Assembly (NCBI GenBank): GCA_934271525.1
Contig: CAKQRL010000009.1
Coordinates: 10,542 to 74,541 of the forward strand
DNA from: an uncultured Rhodocyclaceae bacterium
Lineage (GTDB): Bacteria > Pseudomonadota > Gammaproteobacteria > Burkholderiales > Rhodocyclaceae
Direction: 5' to 3'
Length of the DNA: 64,000 bases
Within the stretch, counting starts at the first letter, position 1; each line of letters opens with the position of its first letter. The notes below the pieces were generated by a model. It was not told where the DNA came from, searched no databases, and was given only the letters and a program-made list of their open reading frames with translations. The position numbers and the translations under genes were made by a program. Below are positions 23,830 through 32,886 of the stretch, piece after piece.

Positions 23830-26463
23830 ATGACACAATTTGTTTATCTTTTTAAAGATGCCGATGGTTCGCGCAAAGATTTGTTTGGCGGCAAAGGCGC
23901 CAATTTGGCGGAAATGACGCGTTTGGGAATGCCGGTGCCGCGCGGTTTTACCATTACCACCGAGGCTTGCACGCAATATTATGCCGATGGCGAAAAAATC
24001 AGCGCCGATATTGAATCGCAAATTATGGAAAATATCCATCAATTGGAAGCGCTCACAGGCAAAAAATTTGGGGATTTGGATAATCCCTTGTTGGTTTCCG
24101 TGCGCTCGGGCGCAAGAGCTTCGATGCCCGGAATGATGGATACCATTTTGAATTTGGGTTTAAACGATGAAGTGGTGGAGCGTTTTGCCGAAAAAACTAA
24201 TAATCGCCGCTTTGCTTATGATTCTTATCGCCGTTTCATTCAAATGTATAGCGATGTGGTGATGGAAGTCGGCAAAAAGTATTTTGAAACCTTAATTGAC
24301 GATTTGAAAGCTGCCAAAGGTGTCACGCAAGATACCGATTTGGATGCCGATGATTTAAAAAAATTGGCACAAGCCTTCAAAGCCGAATACAAAGCCAAAA
24401 TTGGCAAAGATTTTCCATCCGACTCCAAAGAACAATTGATGGGGGCGGTTAAAGCCGTTTTCCGCAGTTGGAACAATGAGCGCGCCATTTATTATCGCCG
24501 CATGAATGATATTCCCAGCGATTGGGGCACGGCGGTGAATGTGCAAGAAATGGTTTTTGGGAATATGGGCAACACTTCTGGCACGGGTGTGGCATTTTCG
24601 CGTAATCCGGCAACGGGTGAAAAAGGCTTGTTTGGTGAATATTTGATGAATGCCCAAGGCGAAGATGTGGTCGCAGGTGTGCGCACGCCGCAAACCATTG
24701 CGCAATTAAAAGAAGAAAACCCAGAAGTTTATGCACAATTTGAAGAAATTGTGGCGCGTTTGGAAAAGCACTACAAAGATATGCAAGATATGGAATTTAC
24801 CATTGAAGAAGGCAAACTCTTTATGTTGCAAACGCGCAATGGCAAACGCACGGCGGCAGCGGCTTTAAAAATTGCTTGTGATTTGGTAGAGGAAGGAATG
24901 ATTACCGAACAAGAAGCCGTTTTGATGATTGACCCCAAACAATTGGATGCGCTTTTGCATCCGCAATTTGATTCAAAAGCCTTAAAAGAAGCCGTGCCAA
25001 TTGGGCAAGCTTTGCCGGCTTCTCCGGGCGCTGCTTGCGGCAAAATTGTTTTCACCGCCCAAGATGCCACCGATTGGGTGCATAACAAAAAAGAAAAAGT
25101 AATTTTGGTGCGGCTAGAAACCTCGCCCGAAGATATTGAAGGCATGCACTGTGCCGAAGGCATTTTAACCGTCAGAGGCGGAATGACCTCCCACGCGGCA
25201 GTGGTGGCGCGCGGAATGGGCACTTGTTGCGTCTCGGGTTGCGGCGCCATTGAAATGGATGAAGAAAACAAAACGTTCCGCCTAAACGGCAAAGTTTATA
25301 AAGAAGGCGATTATTTGTCCTTGGATGGCTCAACTGGCTTGATTTACGGCGATGCCATTCCAACGGTTGCCGCATCCATTAGTGGCAATTTTGACCGTTT
25401 GATGCATTGGGCAGACAAATACCGCACTTTGAAAGTGCGCACCAATGCCGATACGCCTAACGATGCCAAACAAGCGCGATTATTCGGCGCAGAAGGCATT
25501 GGGCTTTGCCGCACGGAACACATGTTTTTTGATGCCGACCGCATTGCCGCCATGCGCGAAATGATTGTTTCCAAAACCTTGGAACAACGTGAAAAAGCGC
25601 TTGCCAAATTGTTGCCCATGCAACAAGGCGACTTTGAAGCGCTTTATGAAGCCTTGGAAGGTTTGCCTGTAACCATTCGCTTTTTGGACCCACCGTTGCA
25701 TGAATTTTTGCCCACCAATGAAGAGGATATTCTTGCTTTGGCAAAAGAAATGCGCATTAGTGTTGAAACGTTAAAAAACGTGATTGCTTCTTTGCACGAG
25801 TTTAATCCAATGATGGGGCATCGCGGATGTCGGCTGGCGGTAACATACCCGGAAATTGCCAAAATGCAAACGCGCGCGGTTATTCAAGCCGCTCTTGCTG
25901 TTCAAAAACGCCATCCCAATTGGCATATTGTGCCGGAGATTATGATTCCTTTGGTTGGGGAAATTAAAGAACTGGCTTATGTGAAAAAAATTGTGGTGGA
26001 AACCGCCGAACAATGCATTCAAGAAAGCGGTCAAAAGTTGGAATACCTCATCGGCACGATGATTGAATTGCCGCGTGCGGCTTTAACGGCGGATGAAATT
26101 GCCAAGGAAGCACAATTTTTCTCTTTTGGCACCAATGATTTAACGCAAATGACTTTTGGATTTTCGCGTGATGATGCGGGCAAATTTTTGGATGCGTATT
26201 ATTCGCGGCAAATTTTTGAGTCGGATCCCTTTGCGCGCATTGATCAAAAAGGCGTGGGCAAATTGGTGGAATTGGCGGTGGAATTGGGTAAAAAAACGCG
26301 CCCCGATATTAAATTGGGCATTTGTGGCGAACACGGCGGTGACCCTTCTTCCGTTGAATTTTGTCACCGCGCGGGGTTGAATTATGTTTCTTGTTCGCCT
26401 TTCCGCGTGCCGATTGCGCGTTTGGCAGCCGCACAAGCCGCCATTCGTTTTCCTAAAAAATAG
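23830..26463 (+). CDS. ppdK: Pyruvate, phosphate dikinase
   Basis: PPDK interconverts pyruvate, ATP and phosphate with PEP, AMP and pyrophosphate, acting in PEP-forming or PPi-linked glycolytic metabolism. The chosen start MTQFVYLFKDADGSRKDLFGGKGANLAEM gives 877 residues, the usual length. The N-terminal ATP-grasp domain is followed by the swivelling domain with phosphohistidine motif GGMTSHAAVVARGMGTC. The PEP-binding domain ends GICGEHGGDPSSVEFCHRAG with the catalytic Cys in YVSCSPFRVPIARLA. A GGAG ribosome-binding site precedes 23830; an upstream in-frame ATG at 23791 is not supported by homology. It is monocistronic with its own terminator. PPDK suggests an anaerobic or amino-acid-fermenting lifestyle (inference). 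Confidence 0.96.
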   Translation: MTQFVYLFKDADGSRKDLFGGKGANLAEMTRLGMPVPRGFTITTEACTQYYADGEKISADIESQIMENIHQLEALTGKKFGDLDNPLLVSVRSGARASMPGMMDTILNLGLNDEVVERFAEKTNNRRFAYDSYRRFIQMYSDVVMEVGKKYFETLIDDLKAAKGVTQDTDLDADDLKKLAQAFKAEYKAKIGKDFPSDSKEQLMGAVKAVFRSWNNERAIYYRRMNDIPSDWGTAVNVQEMVFGNMGNTSGTGVAFSRNPATGEKGLFGEYLMNAQGEDVVAGVRTPQTIAQLKEENPEVYAQFEEIVARLEKHYKDMQDMEFTIEEGKLFMLQTRNGKRTAAAALKIACDLVEEGMITEQEAVLMIDPKQLDALLHPQFDSKALKEAVPIGQALPASPGAACGKIVFTAQDATDWVHNKKEKVILVRLETSPEDIEGMHCAEGILTVRGGMTSHAAVVARGMGTCCVSGCGAIEMDEENKTFRLNGKVYKEGDYLSLDGSTGLIYGDAIPTVAASISGNFDRLMHWADKYRTLKVRTNADTPNDAKQARLFGAEGIGLCRTEHMFFDADRIAAMREMIVSKTLEQREKALAKLLPMQQGDFEALYEALEGLPVTIRFLDPPLHEFLPTNEEDILALAKEMRISVETLKNVIASLHEFNPMMGHRGCRLAVTYPEIAKMQTRAVIQAALAVQKRHPNWHIVPEIMIPLVGEIKELAYVKKIVVETAEQCIQESGQKLEYLIGTMIELPRAALTADEIAKEAQFFSFGTNDLTQMTFGFSRDDAGKFLDAYYSRQIFESDPFARIDQKGVGKLVELAVELGKKTRPDIKLGICGEHGGDPSSVEFCHRAGLNYVSCSPFRVPIARLAAAQAAIRFPKK

Positions 26464-26528
26464 TTTGTTTATTTTTTCAAATTAAAATTCGCAAAAGATT
26501 TTTTCAAAACATTTTTTGTATTTTTTTC

Positions 26529-26559
26529 AATCCCCGTTTTTTTAAACGGGGATTTTTTT
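26529..26559 (+). terminator. Rho-independent terminator of ppdK
   Basis: An 11-bp stem AATCCCCGTTT / AAACGGGGATT with a TTTT loop and a run of T. It lies 65 bp after the ppdK stop and is followed by a palindromic repeat element. Confidence 0.92.
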
Positions 26560-26567
26560 GTTTTTAA

Positions 26568-26630
26568 AAAATCCACGGTCAACCGATTATTTTTTTATTT
26601 TTAAAAAAAATTCTGTTTACCGTGGAAAAT
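26568..26630. repeat. Paired palindromic element, C/A arms
   Basis: Arms CCACGGTCAAC (26573) and GTTTACCGTGG (26615), 42 bp apart, with one mismatch at the variable base. It lies between the converging ppdK and psd genes; the right arm encodes the last residues (FPR) and stop of psd. Confidence 0.9.
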
Positions 26631-27591
26631 CGCCTAAAACATCGCCGAGTTTTACTGAAATATCTTTTTTTAAGTTTGAATTCATTGCAATGGTATTTTT
26701 GGGGAATATGAGAATGACGGTGGAACCCATGAGAAAACGTCCCATTTCGGCGGCTTTGTTGAGCATAATGTTTTTGTTTTCATAATCCCATGAGCGCATA
26801 TAACCCGGGCGAGGCGGAGCAATTGTGCCTTCCCATTGTGTGGCGATGGAACCCACAATCGTGGCACCAACCAAAACCATAAAAAATTCAAAGTTTTCGC
26901 CTTCGCCGCTCAATTCGCTGTTTTCAAGTTTTTCTTTCAATTCGCCATTTTCAAGTTTTTCGCCCAATGCGCTGTTTTCAAAAGTGTTGTTTTTAGCGTT
27001 GCTGGCGCTATTTTCTGCATTTTCATTTTTTATTTTTTGATGTTGAAAACAACACACCAAGCGTTCATTTTTGGCAAATAAGCCGGGGATATTATCAACG
27101 CTGTTTTGGTTTACGGAATATAACGTGCCGTGAATATGTTGCATGTTTTTTAAAACACCATCCGTTGGCATATGCACGCAGTGGTAATCTTTTGGCGATA
27201 AATAAATGGTGAAATATAATCCGCCTTCCATTTTTTTTGCCGCCTCGTTATTTGCCAACAAGGCATTTAAATCATAATAATGATTTTTGGCTTGAATTAA
27301 AATGCCGTTTTGAATTTTGCCAAATTCGCTTAATTTGCCATCGCATGGAAAAATAAAATCAGCATTTGAAATTTCACGTGCATTTTCTTTTAATTCTCGG
27401 CTAAAAAAATCGTTGAATGTTTTAAATTCTTTAATATTTTGAATTTTGGATTCTTCTAAATTCACATTGTAAAAATCCACAAATTTTTGAATGGCAAAAT
27501 GTAAAAGTGGGGCGTTTGGGCGCGCTGCCCAAGCGCCTACCATTTCGGTCAACAAGCGGCGTGGCAAGAGATTTTGCAAAAAAGTCGTCAT
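26617..27591 (-). CDS. psd: Phosphatidylserine decarboxylase proenzyme
   Basis: Psd decarboxylates phosphatidylserine to phosphatidylethanolamine at the inner membrane, using a pyruvoyl group formed by self-cleavage. The chosen start MTTFLQNLLPRRLLTEMVGAWA gives 324 residues. FPCDGKLSEFG, YLSPKDYHCVHMPTDG (catalytic His) and the self-cleavage region FLMGSTVILIFP (cleavage between Gly and Ser) are present. Between NERLVCCF and FFMVLVGATIVG there is an unusual low-complexity insertion of roughly 45 residues made of Glu/Asn/Lys/Leu units (EKLENGELKEKLENSEL). E. coli Psd is near 322 residues, so another part must be shorter. The C-terminus (GDFPR) comes from the repeat. Confidence 0.9.
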   Translation of the reverse strand: MTTFLQNLLPRRLLTEMVGAWAARPNAPLLHFAIQKFVDFYNVNLEESKIQNIKEFKTFNDFFSRELKENAREISNADFIFPCDGKLSEFGKIQNGILIQAKNHYYDLNALLANNEAAKKMEGGLYFTIYLSPKDYHCVHMPTDGVLKNMQHIHGTLYSVNQNSVDNIPGLFAKNERLVCCFQHQKIKNENAENSASNAKNNTFENSALGEKLENGELKEKLENSELSGEGENFEFFMVLVGATIVGSIATQWEGTIAPPRPGYMRSWDYENKNIMLNKAAEMGRFLMGSTVILIFPKNTIAMNSNLKKDISVKLGDVLGDFPR

Positions 27592-27656
27592 TTTAAAAAT
27601 TCCTAAAAAGCCAAAATCAAGTAATATTATGGCAAATTTTTGTATTCGCAAAAGCT

Positions 27657-28877
27657 ATGAAATGCGTTGATGATTTTCGCTTGAACCTTGGGAAAAAATC
27701 GCTCGTGCCGATTGTTATCGGCGGGATGGGTGTTGACATTTCCACCGCGCGCTTGGCGCTGACGGCGGCGCGTTTGGGCGGCATTGGGCATATTTCGGAT
27801 GCGATGATTACCACCGTTTCCGACCGCCATTTCAACACGCGTTTTACCAAAAACAAAATTGCAGCCAACCGCGAATTTTTGCAAATTGCCGACAAATCGC
27901 GCGTGCATTTTGATTTGAACGAAGTGCGCCAAGCCACACGCCTTTATGTTGAAGATACAATGAACCAAAAAAAAGGCGATGGGCTCATTTTTATCAACTG
28001 CATGGAAAAACTAACGATGAACGCCCCGCGCGAGAGTTTGGAAGTGCGCTTGAAATCGGCGCTTGATGCGGGCATTGACGGCATTACCTTGGCGGCGGGT
28101 TTGCATTTGGGCAGTTTTGCTTTAATTGCTGAACATCCACGTTTTCGGGATGCAAAGCTTGGCATTATTGTTTCATCCCGCCGTGCGTTGGAATTGTTTT
28201 TAAAGAAAAATCAAAAGCTCAACCGCTTGCCGGATTACATTGTGGTGGAAGGGCCCTTGGCTGGCGGGCATTTGGGTTTTGCTTTTGAATCGTGGCAAAA
28301 TTTTGATTTACAAAGCATTGTGCAAGATATTGTGCTTTTTTTAAACGAAAACGCTTTATCCATTCCCATTATTGCCGCAGGCGGTGTTTTTACTGGTTCA
28401 GATGCCGTTCTAATGTTAGAAAACGGTGCTGCCGCCGTGCAACTTGCCACACGTTTTACGGTAACCAAAGAATGCGGGTTGCCCAGTGATGCCAAACAAG
28501 CTTATTTTGCGGCGCAAAAGGATGATATTGAAGTGAATATGGCATCTCCTACGGGTTACCCAATGCGTATGTTGAAATCAAGTCCGGGGCTTGCCAAATA
28601 CAACAAACCCAACTGTGAGCCTTATGGTTTTTTGTTGGATGCCAAAGGACAATGCGCTTATTTGGCGGATTTTTATGCGGGGAAAAAAACGCAAAAAACC
28701 TGCCTTTGCACGCATATGCGCAATTTTGATATTTGGACGTGCGGGCAGAATACTTTTCGTTTAAAGGAAACTTCACGCAAAAATGCGGATGGCACTTACC
28801 AAGAATTACCCGCCGAACACGTTTTTAAGGATTATCAATTTAGTAAAGATCACCAAATTTTGTTGCCAAAAGAATAG
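27657..28877 (+). CDS. Nitronate monooxygenase family flavoprotein
   Basis: The 406-residue protein belongs to the 2-nitropropane dioxygenase/nitronate monooxygenase TIM-barrel family (PF03060), FMN enzymes that oxidise alkyl nitronates or act as enoyl reductases. Signatures are VPIVIGGMGVDIS at the N-terminus, GIDGITLAAGLH, VVEGPLAGGHLGF, IPIIAAGGVFTGSDAVLMLENGAAAVQLATRF (phosphate-binding loop) and ASPTGYPMRML. A Cys-containing C-terminal region (GQCAYLADFYAGKKTQKTCLC) is distinctive of a subgroup. The gene is divergent from psd by 65 bp and convergent with the RDD gene. Which substrate is used cannot be told. Confidence 0.85.
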   Translation: MKCVDDFRLNLGKKSLVPIVIGGMGVDISTARLALTAARLGGIGHISDAMITTVSDRHFNTRFTKNKIAANREFLQIADKSRVHFDLNEVRQATRLYVEDTMNQKKGDGLIFINCMEKLTMNAPRESLEVRLKSALDAGIDGITLAAGLHLGSFALIAEHPRFRDAKLGIIVSSRRALELFLKKNQKLNRLPDYIVVEGPLAGGHLGFAFESWQNFDLQSIVQDIVLFLNENALSIPIIAAGGVFTGSDAVLMLENGAAAVQLATRFTVTKECGLPSDAKQAYFAAQKDDIEVNMASPTGYPMRMLKSSPGLAKYNKPNCEPYGFLLDAKGQCAYLADFYAGKKTQKTCLCTHMRNFDIWTCGQNTFRLKETSRKNADGTYQELPAEHVFKDYQFSKDHQILLPKE

Positions 28878-28885
28878 AATTTACA

Positions 28886-28946
28886 AAAATCCACGGTAAA
28901 CTTTCAAAAAATTTCAAAAAAAATCCACGTTGACCGTGGATTTTTT
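28886..28946. repeat. Paired palindromic element, A/C arms
   Basis: Arms CCACGGTAAAC (28891) and GTTGACCGTGG (28929), 38 bp apart. The right arm is itself preceded by CCAC, giving a compact second hairpin, and is followed by seven T. It lies between the converging nitronate monooxygenase and RDD genes. Confidence 0.92.
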
Positions 28947-28952
28947 TGTGAT

Positions 28953-29366
28953 TTATTTTTTTTCAAAAATAATTTGTGTGTTGGACAAAATATCGTGCCA
29001 AGTGCGGCGTTTTTTATCAACAAGCGGCCATAAAAATCCCAACCCCAAACAAAAAAACGACAACCACGCCAAGCAGGCTCGCAAAATCGCTTGGAATAAG
29101 CGTGGCGCTTGTTGGGTTTTGGAATCAAGCAATTTTAAACGCCACGTTTTCATTGCCAAGGTTTGACCAGATTTTGTCCAAAAATAAGCGTTATAAAAAA
29201 TAAAAAGCAAAACCACATGCGCCAACAAAAATCGCCCGGGCGCCACCCACACGCCGCTTGCCGCCAAAACCGTGTGTGGCAACCAATAGCCGATAAGAAA
29301 AATGGCAAAATTCACCAAAATTTCATAAAGCAAACAAGCATAAAAACGAAAGCGACTAGGAATCAT
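28953..29366 (-). CDS. RDD-family membrane protein
   Basis: The 137-residue protein starts MIPSRFRFYACLLYEILVNF and has about three membrane segments. The TKSGQTLAMKTWRLKLLD block and WPLVDKKRRTWHDILSNT near the C-terminus match the RDD family. The family's eponymous Arg-Asp-Asp is only partly kept (SRFRFYACLLYE). Functions proposed for RDD proteins include ion transport, but none is assigned here. Its start overlaps the end of trmJ by 11 bp, so the two are translated together. Confidence 0.82.
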   Translation of the reverse strand: MIPSRFRFYACLLYEILVNFAIFLIGYWLPHTVLAASGVWVAPGRFLLAHVVLLFIFYNAYFWTKSGQTLAMKTWRLKLLDSKTQQAPRLFQAILRACLAWLSFFCLGLGFLWPLVDKKRRTWHDILSNTQIIFEKK

Positions 29367-30063
29367 TTTTTTTCCGAAAAGCAGTGGGATGAAAAATAGA
29401 ATGCAAAAAACCTTCCAAAATTTGCGCTTCGGTTTTTTCTAAATCCGCTCGGTTAAAAAGGCGGCAAAGCCGAAAAATCAAGCGTCCGGGGTCATTAGGG
29501 TTATAAAACCCTGTTTTTTCCATGGCTTTTTGAAAACTTTGAATCAAATGTTCTCGTTCAAAAGCATTGGCACGTTTGGGCAAGTTGGTGTTTTTTGTTG
29601 GGCGATTTTGCGCTTTTAAAACTTCATAAACGGCAATTTGCACCGCCGCTGCCAAGTTGAGCGATGAAAAATCTTCGCTTGTTGGAATAAACACTTGCCG
29701 TGTGCAGTGTTGCAATTCTTCATTGGATAAGCCATTGGTTTCGTTACCAAAAACAAGGGCGGTTTTGGCGTTGATTGCTTGAAAAGCCGAATCAACAGAC
29801 AAAAACGGCAAGTTTAAATCCCTTTGGCGGCTTGAAAAACCGAAAACGTTTTCGCAATCAACAATGGCATCAGAGAGTGTTTTAAAAACACGCGCGTTTT
29901 CTAAAATAGATTTGCCCATTCTTGCGCGGGCGAGCGCTTCTTCGTTTAAAAAATCGCAAGGGCAAACAAGCGCCAACTTGCTCAACCCCATGGTTTTCAT
30001 CGCGCGTGCGACTGCGCCAACATTGCCCGAATGGCTAGGGCGGCAGAGAATAATTGTAAACAA
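29356..30063 (-). CDS. trmJ: tRNA (cytidine/uridine-2'-O)-methyltransferase TrmJ
   Basis: TrmJ is a SPOUT methyltransferase that 2'-O-methylates position 32 of several tRNAs using SAM. The 235-residue product begins MFTIILCRPSHSGNVGAVARAMKTMGL, with the substrate-binding Asn and Arg. The trefoil-knot motifs TALVFGNETNGLSNEEL and SSLNLAAAVQIAVYEV follow. The C-terminal extension (EREHLIQSFQKAMEKTGFYNPN) is typical of TrmJ rather than other SpoU members. It is divergent from suhB and overlaps the downstream RDD gene. Confidence 0.93.
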   Translation of the reverse strand: MFTIILCRPSHSGNVGAVARAMKTMGLSKLALVCPCDFLNEEALARARMGKSILENARVFKTLSDAIVDCENVFGFSSRQRDLNLPFLSVDSAFQAINAKTALVFGNETNGLSNEELQHCTRQVFIPTSEDFSSLNLAAAVQIAVYEVLKAQNRPTKNTNLPKRANAFEREHLIQSFQKAMEKTGFYNPNDPGRLIFRLCRLFNRADLEKTEAQILEGFLHSIFHPTAFRKKNDS

Positions 30064-30138
30064 GAGTAAATGCCTTAAAAATCCACAGAAAAACGCATTT
30101 TAAAAGTAAAATCGCAGGTTTTTCCACGAGAATTTTTT

Positions 30139-30942
30139 ATGGCTTTGACCCCAACGCTTAATATCGCCTTAAAAGCGGCGCGCCGCGCCGCAGGCATTAT
30201 GAACCGCGCGGCGCTAGATTTAAACCGCGTGGCTGTGGCGCAAAAAGGCACGCACGATTTTGTAACCGAAGTGGATCGCCAGTGCGAACAAATTATTATT
30301 GAAACCTTAAAAGACGCTTATCCCGATTACGCCGTTTTGGCAGAAGAATCAGGCGAATCGGGCAATGTTGAAGAAGCGGAATTTTGTTGGATTATTGACC
30401 CTTTGGATGGCACAACCAATTTTATCCACGGTTTTCCGCATTACGCCATTTCCATTGCCTTGGCAAACGAGGGGCAAATTCAACAATCTTTGATTTTTGA
30501 CCCGAACAAAAACGAACTTTTTACGGCAACAAAAGGCGCTGGCGCCTATTTGAATGAGAAGCGCATTCGTGTTTCTCGCCGCACAAAGTTATCTGAATCC
30601 TTAATTGGCACAGGGTTTCCGTATAAAGAATTTGAAAAAACGCCGATTTTTTTGAATATGTTGGGCGAACTTTTTAAACAATGCGTGGGGTTGCGTCGCC
30701 CGGGTGCCGCTTCTTTGGATTTGGCGTATGTGGCGGCAGGGCGCTATGACGGTTTTTTTGAGTTTGGCTTAAAACCTTGGGATATTGCCGCAGGCACGCT
30801 TTTAATCACAGAAGCGGGCGGGCTAATTGCCACGCCTGATGAAACCGAAGATTTTTTAAAAACGGGAGATATTGTTGCGGCAACGCCCAAAATTTTTGCC
30901 CAGCTTTTAAAAATCATCCAAAAATCCACGGTAAACCTTTAA
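30139..30942 (+). CDS. suhB: Inositol monophosphatase family protein SuhB
   Basis: SuhB-type proteins hydrolyse inositol phosphates in a Mg-dependent way and, in proteobacteria, also bind Nus factors during rRNA transcription. The 267 residues carry the metal-binding motifs LAEESGESG, WIIDPLDGTTNFIHGFPHY (near residues 83-101) and KPWDIAAGTLLITEAGG. Length is typical. The tail QKSTVNL and stop are encoded by a half palindromic element that separates it from the first of three paralogous membrane proteins. The gap to that gene is only 12 bp, so co-transcription is likely. Confidence 0.93.
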   Translation: MALTPTLNIALKAARRAAGIMNRAALDLNRVAVAQKGTHDFVTEVDRQCEQIIIETLKDAYPDYAVLAEESGESGNVEEAEFCWIIDPLDGTTNFIHGFPHYAISIALANEGQIQQSLIFDPNKNELFTATKGAGAYLNEKRIRVSRRTKLSESLIGTGFPYKEFEKTPIFLNMLGELFKQCVGLRRPGAASLDLAYVAAGRYDGFFEFGLKPWDIAAGTLLITEAGGLIATPDETEDFLKTGDIVAATPKIFAQLLKIIQKSTVNL

Positions 30943-30954
30943 TTTTTTTGAAAA
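30921..30954. repeat. Half element between suhB and a membrane-protein gene
   Basis: Left arm CCACGGTAAAC (30926) encodes the SuhB end; its spacer AATTTTTTTGAAAA leads straight into the next ATG at 30955. No right arm. The arm-to-ATG distance of 29 bp recurs exactly at 32858/32887. Confidence 0.88.
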
Positions 30955-32874
30955 ATGGAACAAATAATGCCAGCTGCCCATCCAAGCGGCACAGAATTGT
31001 TAAAAAACGAAACAATGTATTCGTTACAAGCCAACGATTTGGCATCCGATTTGGTTGTTGATTCGCTTTTAACTTTTTTTATTTTTGCCGCCATTTTGCT
31101 GTTGGCGTTTTTGTTTTTTCGTTTTTTGCCCAAGTTTTTTCCGCAAGAAAACAAAAATATTTTGCGCCAAACCCATGCCATTTTGTGGGGCATTGCTTTG
31201 TTGGCGGCATTGCCTTTGTTGAGCAAGGCGGGCGTTCATTTTGGTTATGATATGGCGTTCCACTTAATGCGCATTGATGCCATTTTTGAAGGTCTCAAAA
31301 GCGGGCAATTTCCCGTGCGAATGTCGGGGATTTTTAATTTAAACCACGGGCTACCCGTCAATGTTTTTTATGGCGATTGGTTGCTTTATTTTCCGGCTTT
31401 GTTGCGATTTTTGGATATGCCATTGAGCGTGGTTTATCAAATTTATGGCGTGTTGATTCATTTTTTAAGCGTTTATTTGGCGTGGTTTGCTTTTTCACGC
31501 ATTTTGCAAAATCGCACTTTGGCATTGTTTGGCGTGGCGGCTTTGATGACGGCGCATTACCGCTTGTTTTCTTTTTATGCCCGCGCAGGCGTTGGTGAAT
31601 TTACCGCCATGGCGTTTTTGCCGCTGGTTTTGTTGGGTTTTTGGCGCATTTATGGCGTTGGTGAATCGGCGCGGCAAACGCAGTTTTACTCTGAAAAAAC
31701 AGCCATTATTTTGGCGTTGGGGCTTTCGGGTTTAATCACATCGCACGTTATTACCACGGTGATTACGCTTTTAACCTTATTTTTGGTGGCGTTGTTTTTT
31801 TATAAAAAAACATTTTGCCTTTTCACGCTCAAAACTTTTGCATTGGGTGCGGTTTTAACACTTTTTTTAACGGCTGCTTTTTGGGTGCCGTTTTTGGATT
31901 ATTACGCCAACACTTGGACCGAATTAAAAGCATTGGCAACGCTTTACCAATCTTTTATTCAAACCATGGCGGTTTCTTGGAATAAATTGCTGATGCCATT
32001 TGGTTGGCAACATTGGATGTTGGCAGATTTTGTGGGATTGCTTGTTTTAATTTTGGCGTGTTTTTTTATGTTGCAAGGGCGCGCCAACAAAAACATTCAA
32101 TTTTTTGTAGGTTTAACGCTTTTTTTAATGTGGCTTTGCACCAACACTTTTCCTTGGGATTTTGTTAGCAACTTGCCTTGGATGGGCTGGCTTGTGCAAA
32201 TTCAATTCCCTTGGCGGTTTTTGTCTTTGGTTGTTGTAACTTTGGCGCTTTTGGCGGGTTTGTTGTTAAAAGAATGCCCTGAAAAACACCGCGTTTTTGC
32301 TTATTCCATTTCGGCATTTTTGATATTTTTCAACGCGATGTTGCAGTTTGGCGAATATGTGGCATACACGAGCTTTCCCAATGCCGATGAAAAAAATTTT
32401 GAAAGAGTGGTGCAAAATGCTTGGGAATTGCCAAATTTAACGGGATTGGATGCTTCAAACCAAAATTACAATTCTGATGCGCAATACCAAATTTTTGAAA
32501 CGGATTTGGAAAAATTATCGCGCGATGTTCAACTGCACAACGCCACCCTTGAATTTGTAAAAGAAAATGGTTTGTCTTTGTTGTTGGCTGCCCGCACAGA
32601 AAGTGGGGGGGGGGGGGGGGGGAGTATGATTACCGTGCCGCGCCTTTTTTATCCTTATTACCACGCGGCAAGCGAATCGGGCGCTTTGCCTTTGGAATGG
32701 GGAGAAAACAATTTGATTAACATTGTGTTGCCGCCCAATTTCAACGGCAAAATCTTGCTTTATTTTTCGCCGCCGTGGTTTTGGCGTGTGGCAGAAGTGC
32801 TAACGATTTTATCTTTTCTTTTGTTGGTTTTTGCTATTTTCAAAATCAAGCAAAAATCCACGGTAAACCTTTAA
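30955..32874 (+). CDS. Polytopic PTPS-related (PF10131-like) envelope protein, first of three paralogues, with in-frame poly-G
   Basis: The 639-residue protein has about 12 membrane segments and, near residue 95, the block YDMAFHLMRIDAIFEGLKSGQFPVR followed by NVFYGDWLLYFPALLRF. That block is characteristic of the 6-pyruvoyl-tetrahydropterin-synthase-related membrane family, whose fold resembles GT-C glycosyltransferases. A role in lipid-linked sugar transfer to envelope glycans is plausible but inferred. It is paralogous to the next two genes and closer to the third. A run of 18 G at 32605-32622 encodes Gly551-556 in the C-terminal soluble domain, where the paralogues have unrelated short sequence. 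The tract is in frame here, so the gene is ON. The start could also be the ATG at 30967; no clear ribosome-binding site is visible. Confidence 0.68.
   Translation: MEQIMPAAHPSGTELLKNETMYSLQANDLASDLVVDSLLTFFIFAAILLLAFLFFRFLPKFFPQENKNILRQTHAILWGIALLAALPLLSKAGVHFGYDMAFHLMRIDAIFEGLKSGQFPVRMSGIFNLNHGLPVNVFYGDWLLYFPALLRFLDMPLSVVYQIYGVLIHFLSVYLAWFAFSRILQNRTLALFGVAALMTAHYRLFSFYARAGVGEFTAMAFLPLVLLGFWRIYGVGESARQTQFYSEKTAIILALGLSGLITSHVITTVITLLTLFLVALFFYKKTFCLFTLKTFALGAVLTLFLTAAFWVPFLDYYANTWTELKALATLYQSFIQTMAVSWNKLLMPFGWQHWMLADFVGLLVLILACFFMLQGRANKNIQFFVGLTLFLMWLCTNTFPWDFVSNLPWMGWLVQIQFPWRFLSLVVVTLALLAGLLLKECPEKHRVFAYSISAFLIFFNAMLQFGEYVAYTSFPNADEKNFERVVQNAWELPNLTGLDASNQNYNSDAQYQIFETDLEKLSRDVQLHNATLEFVKENGLSLLLAARTESGGGGGGSMITVPRLFYPYYHAASESGALPLEWGENNLINIVLPPNFNGKILLYFSPPWFWRVAEVLTILSFLLLVFAIFKIKQKSTVNL
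32605..32622 (+). repeat. Poly-G tract, 18 nt, in frame
   Basis: Eighteen consecutive G inside the first PTPS-related gene. Gain or loss of one or two G would shift the frame before the last ~85 codons. This is a typical slipped-strand mispairing tract. The exact length in a culture is likely mixed. Confidence 0.93.
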
Positions 32875-32886
32875 TTTTTTTGAAAA
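32853..32886. repeat. Half element between paralogues 1 and 2
   Basis: Left arm CCACGGTAAAC (32858) encodes the STVNL tail of the first paralogue; spacer AATTTTTTTGAAAA runs into the ATG at 32887. Same arrangement and spacing as at 30926. Confidence 0.88.

Noticed and set aside
30420..30440. CCACGG-containing stretch inside suhB resembling a repeat arm
   Set aside because: The bases after CCACGG do not match the arm (TTTTCC instead of TNAAC), and they encode the conserved IHGFPH motif, so the match is chance.
31750..31766. CCACGGTGATT inside the first PTPS-related gene
   Set aside because: Only the first eight bases match; it encodes an ordinary hydrophobic segment and has no spacer or partner.
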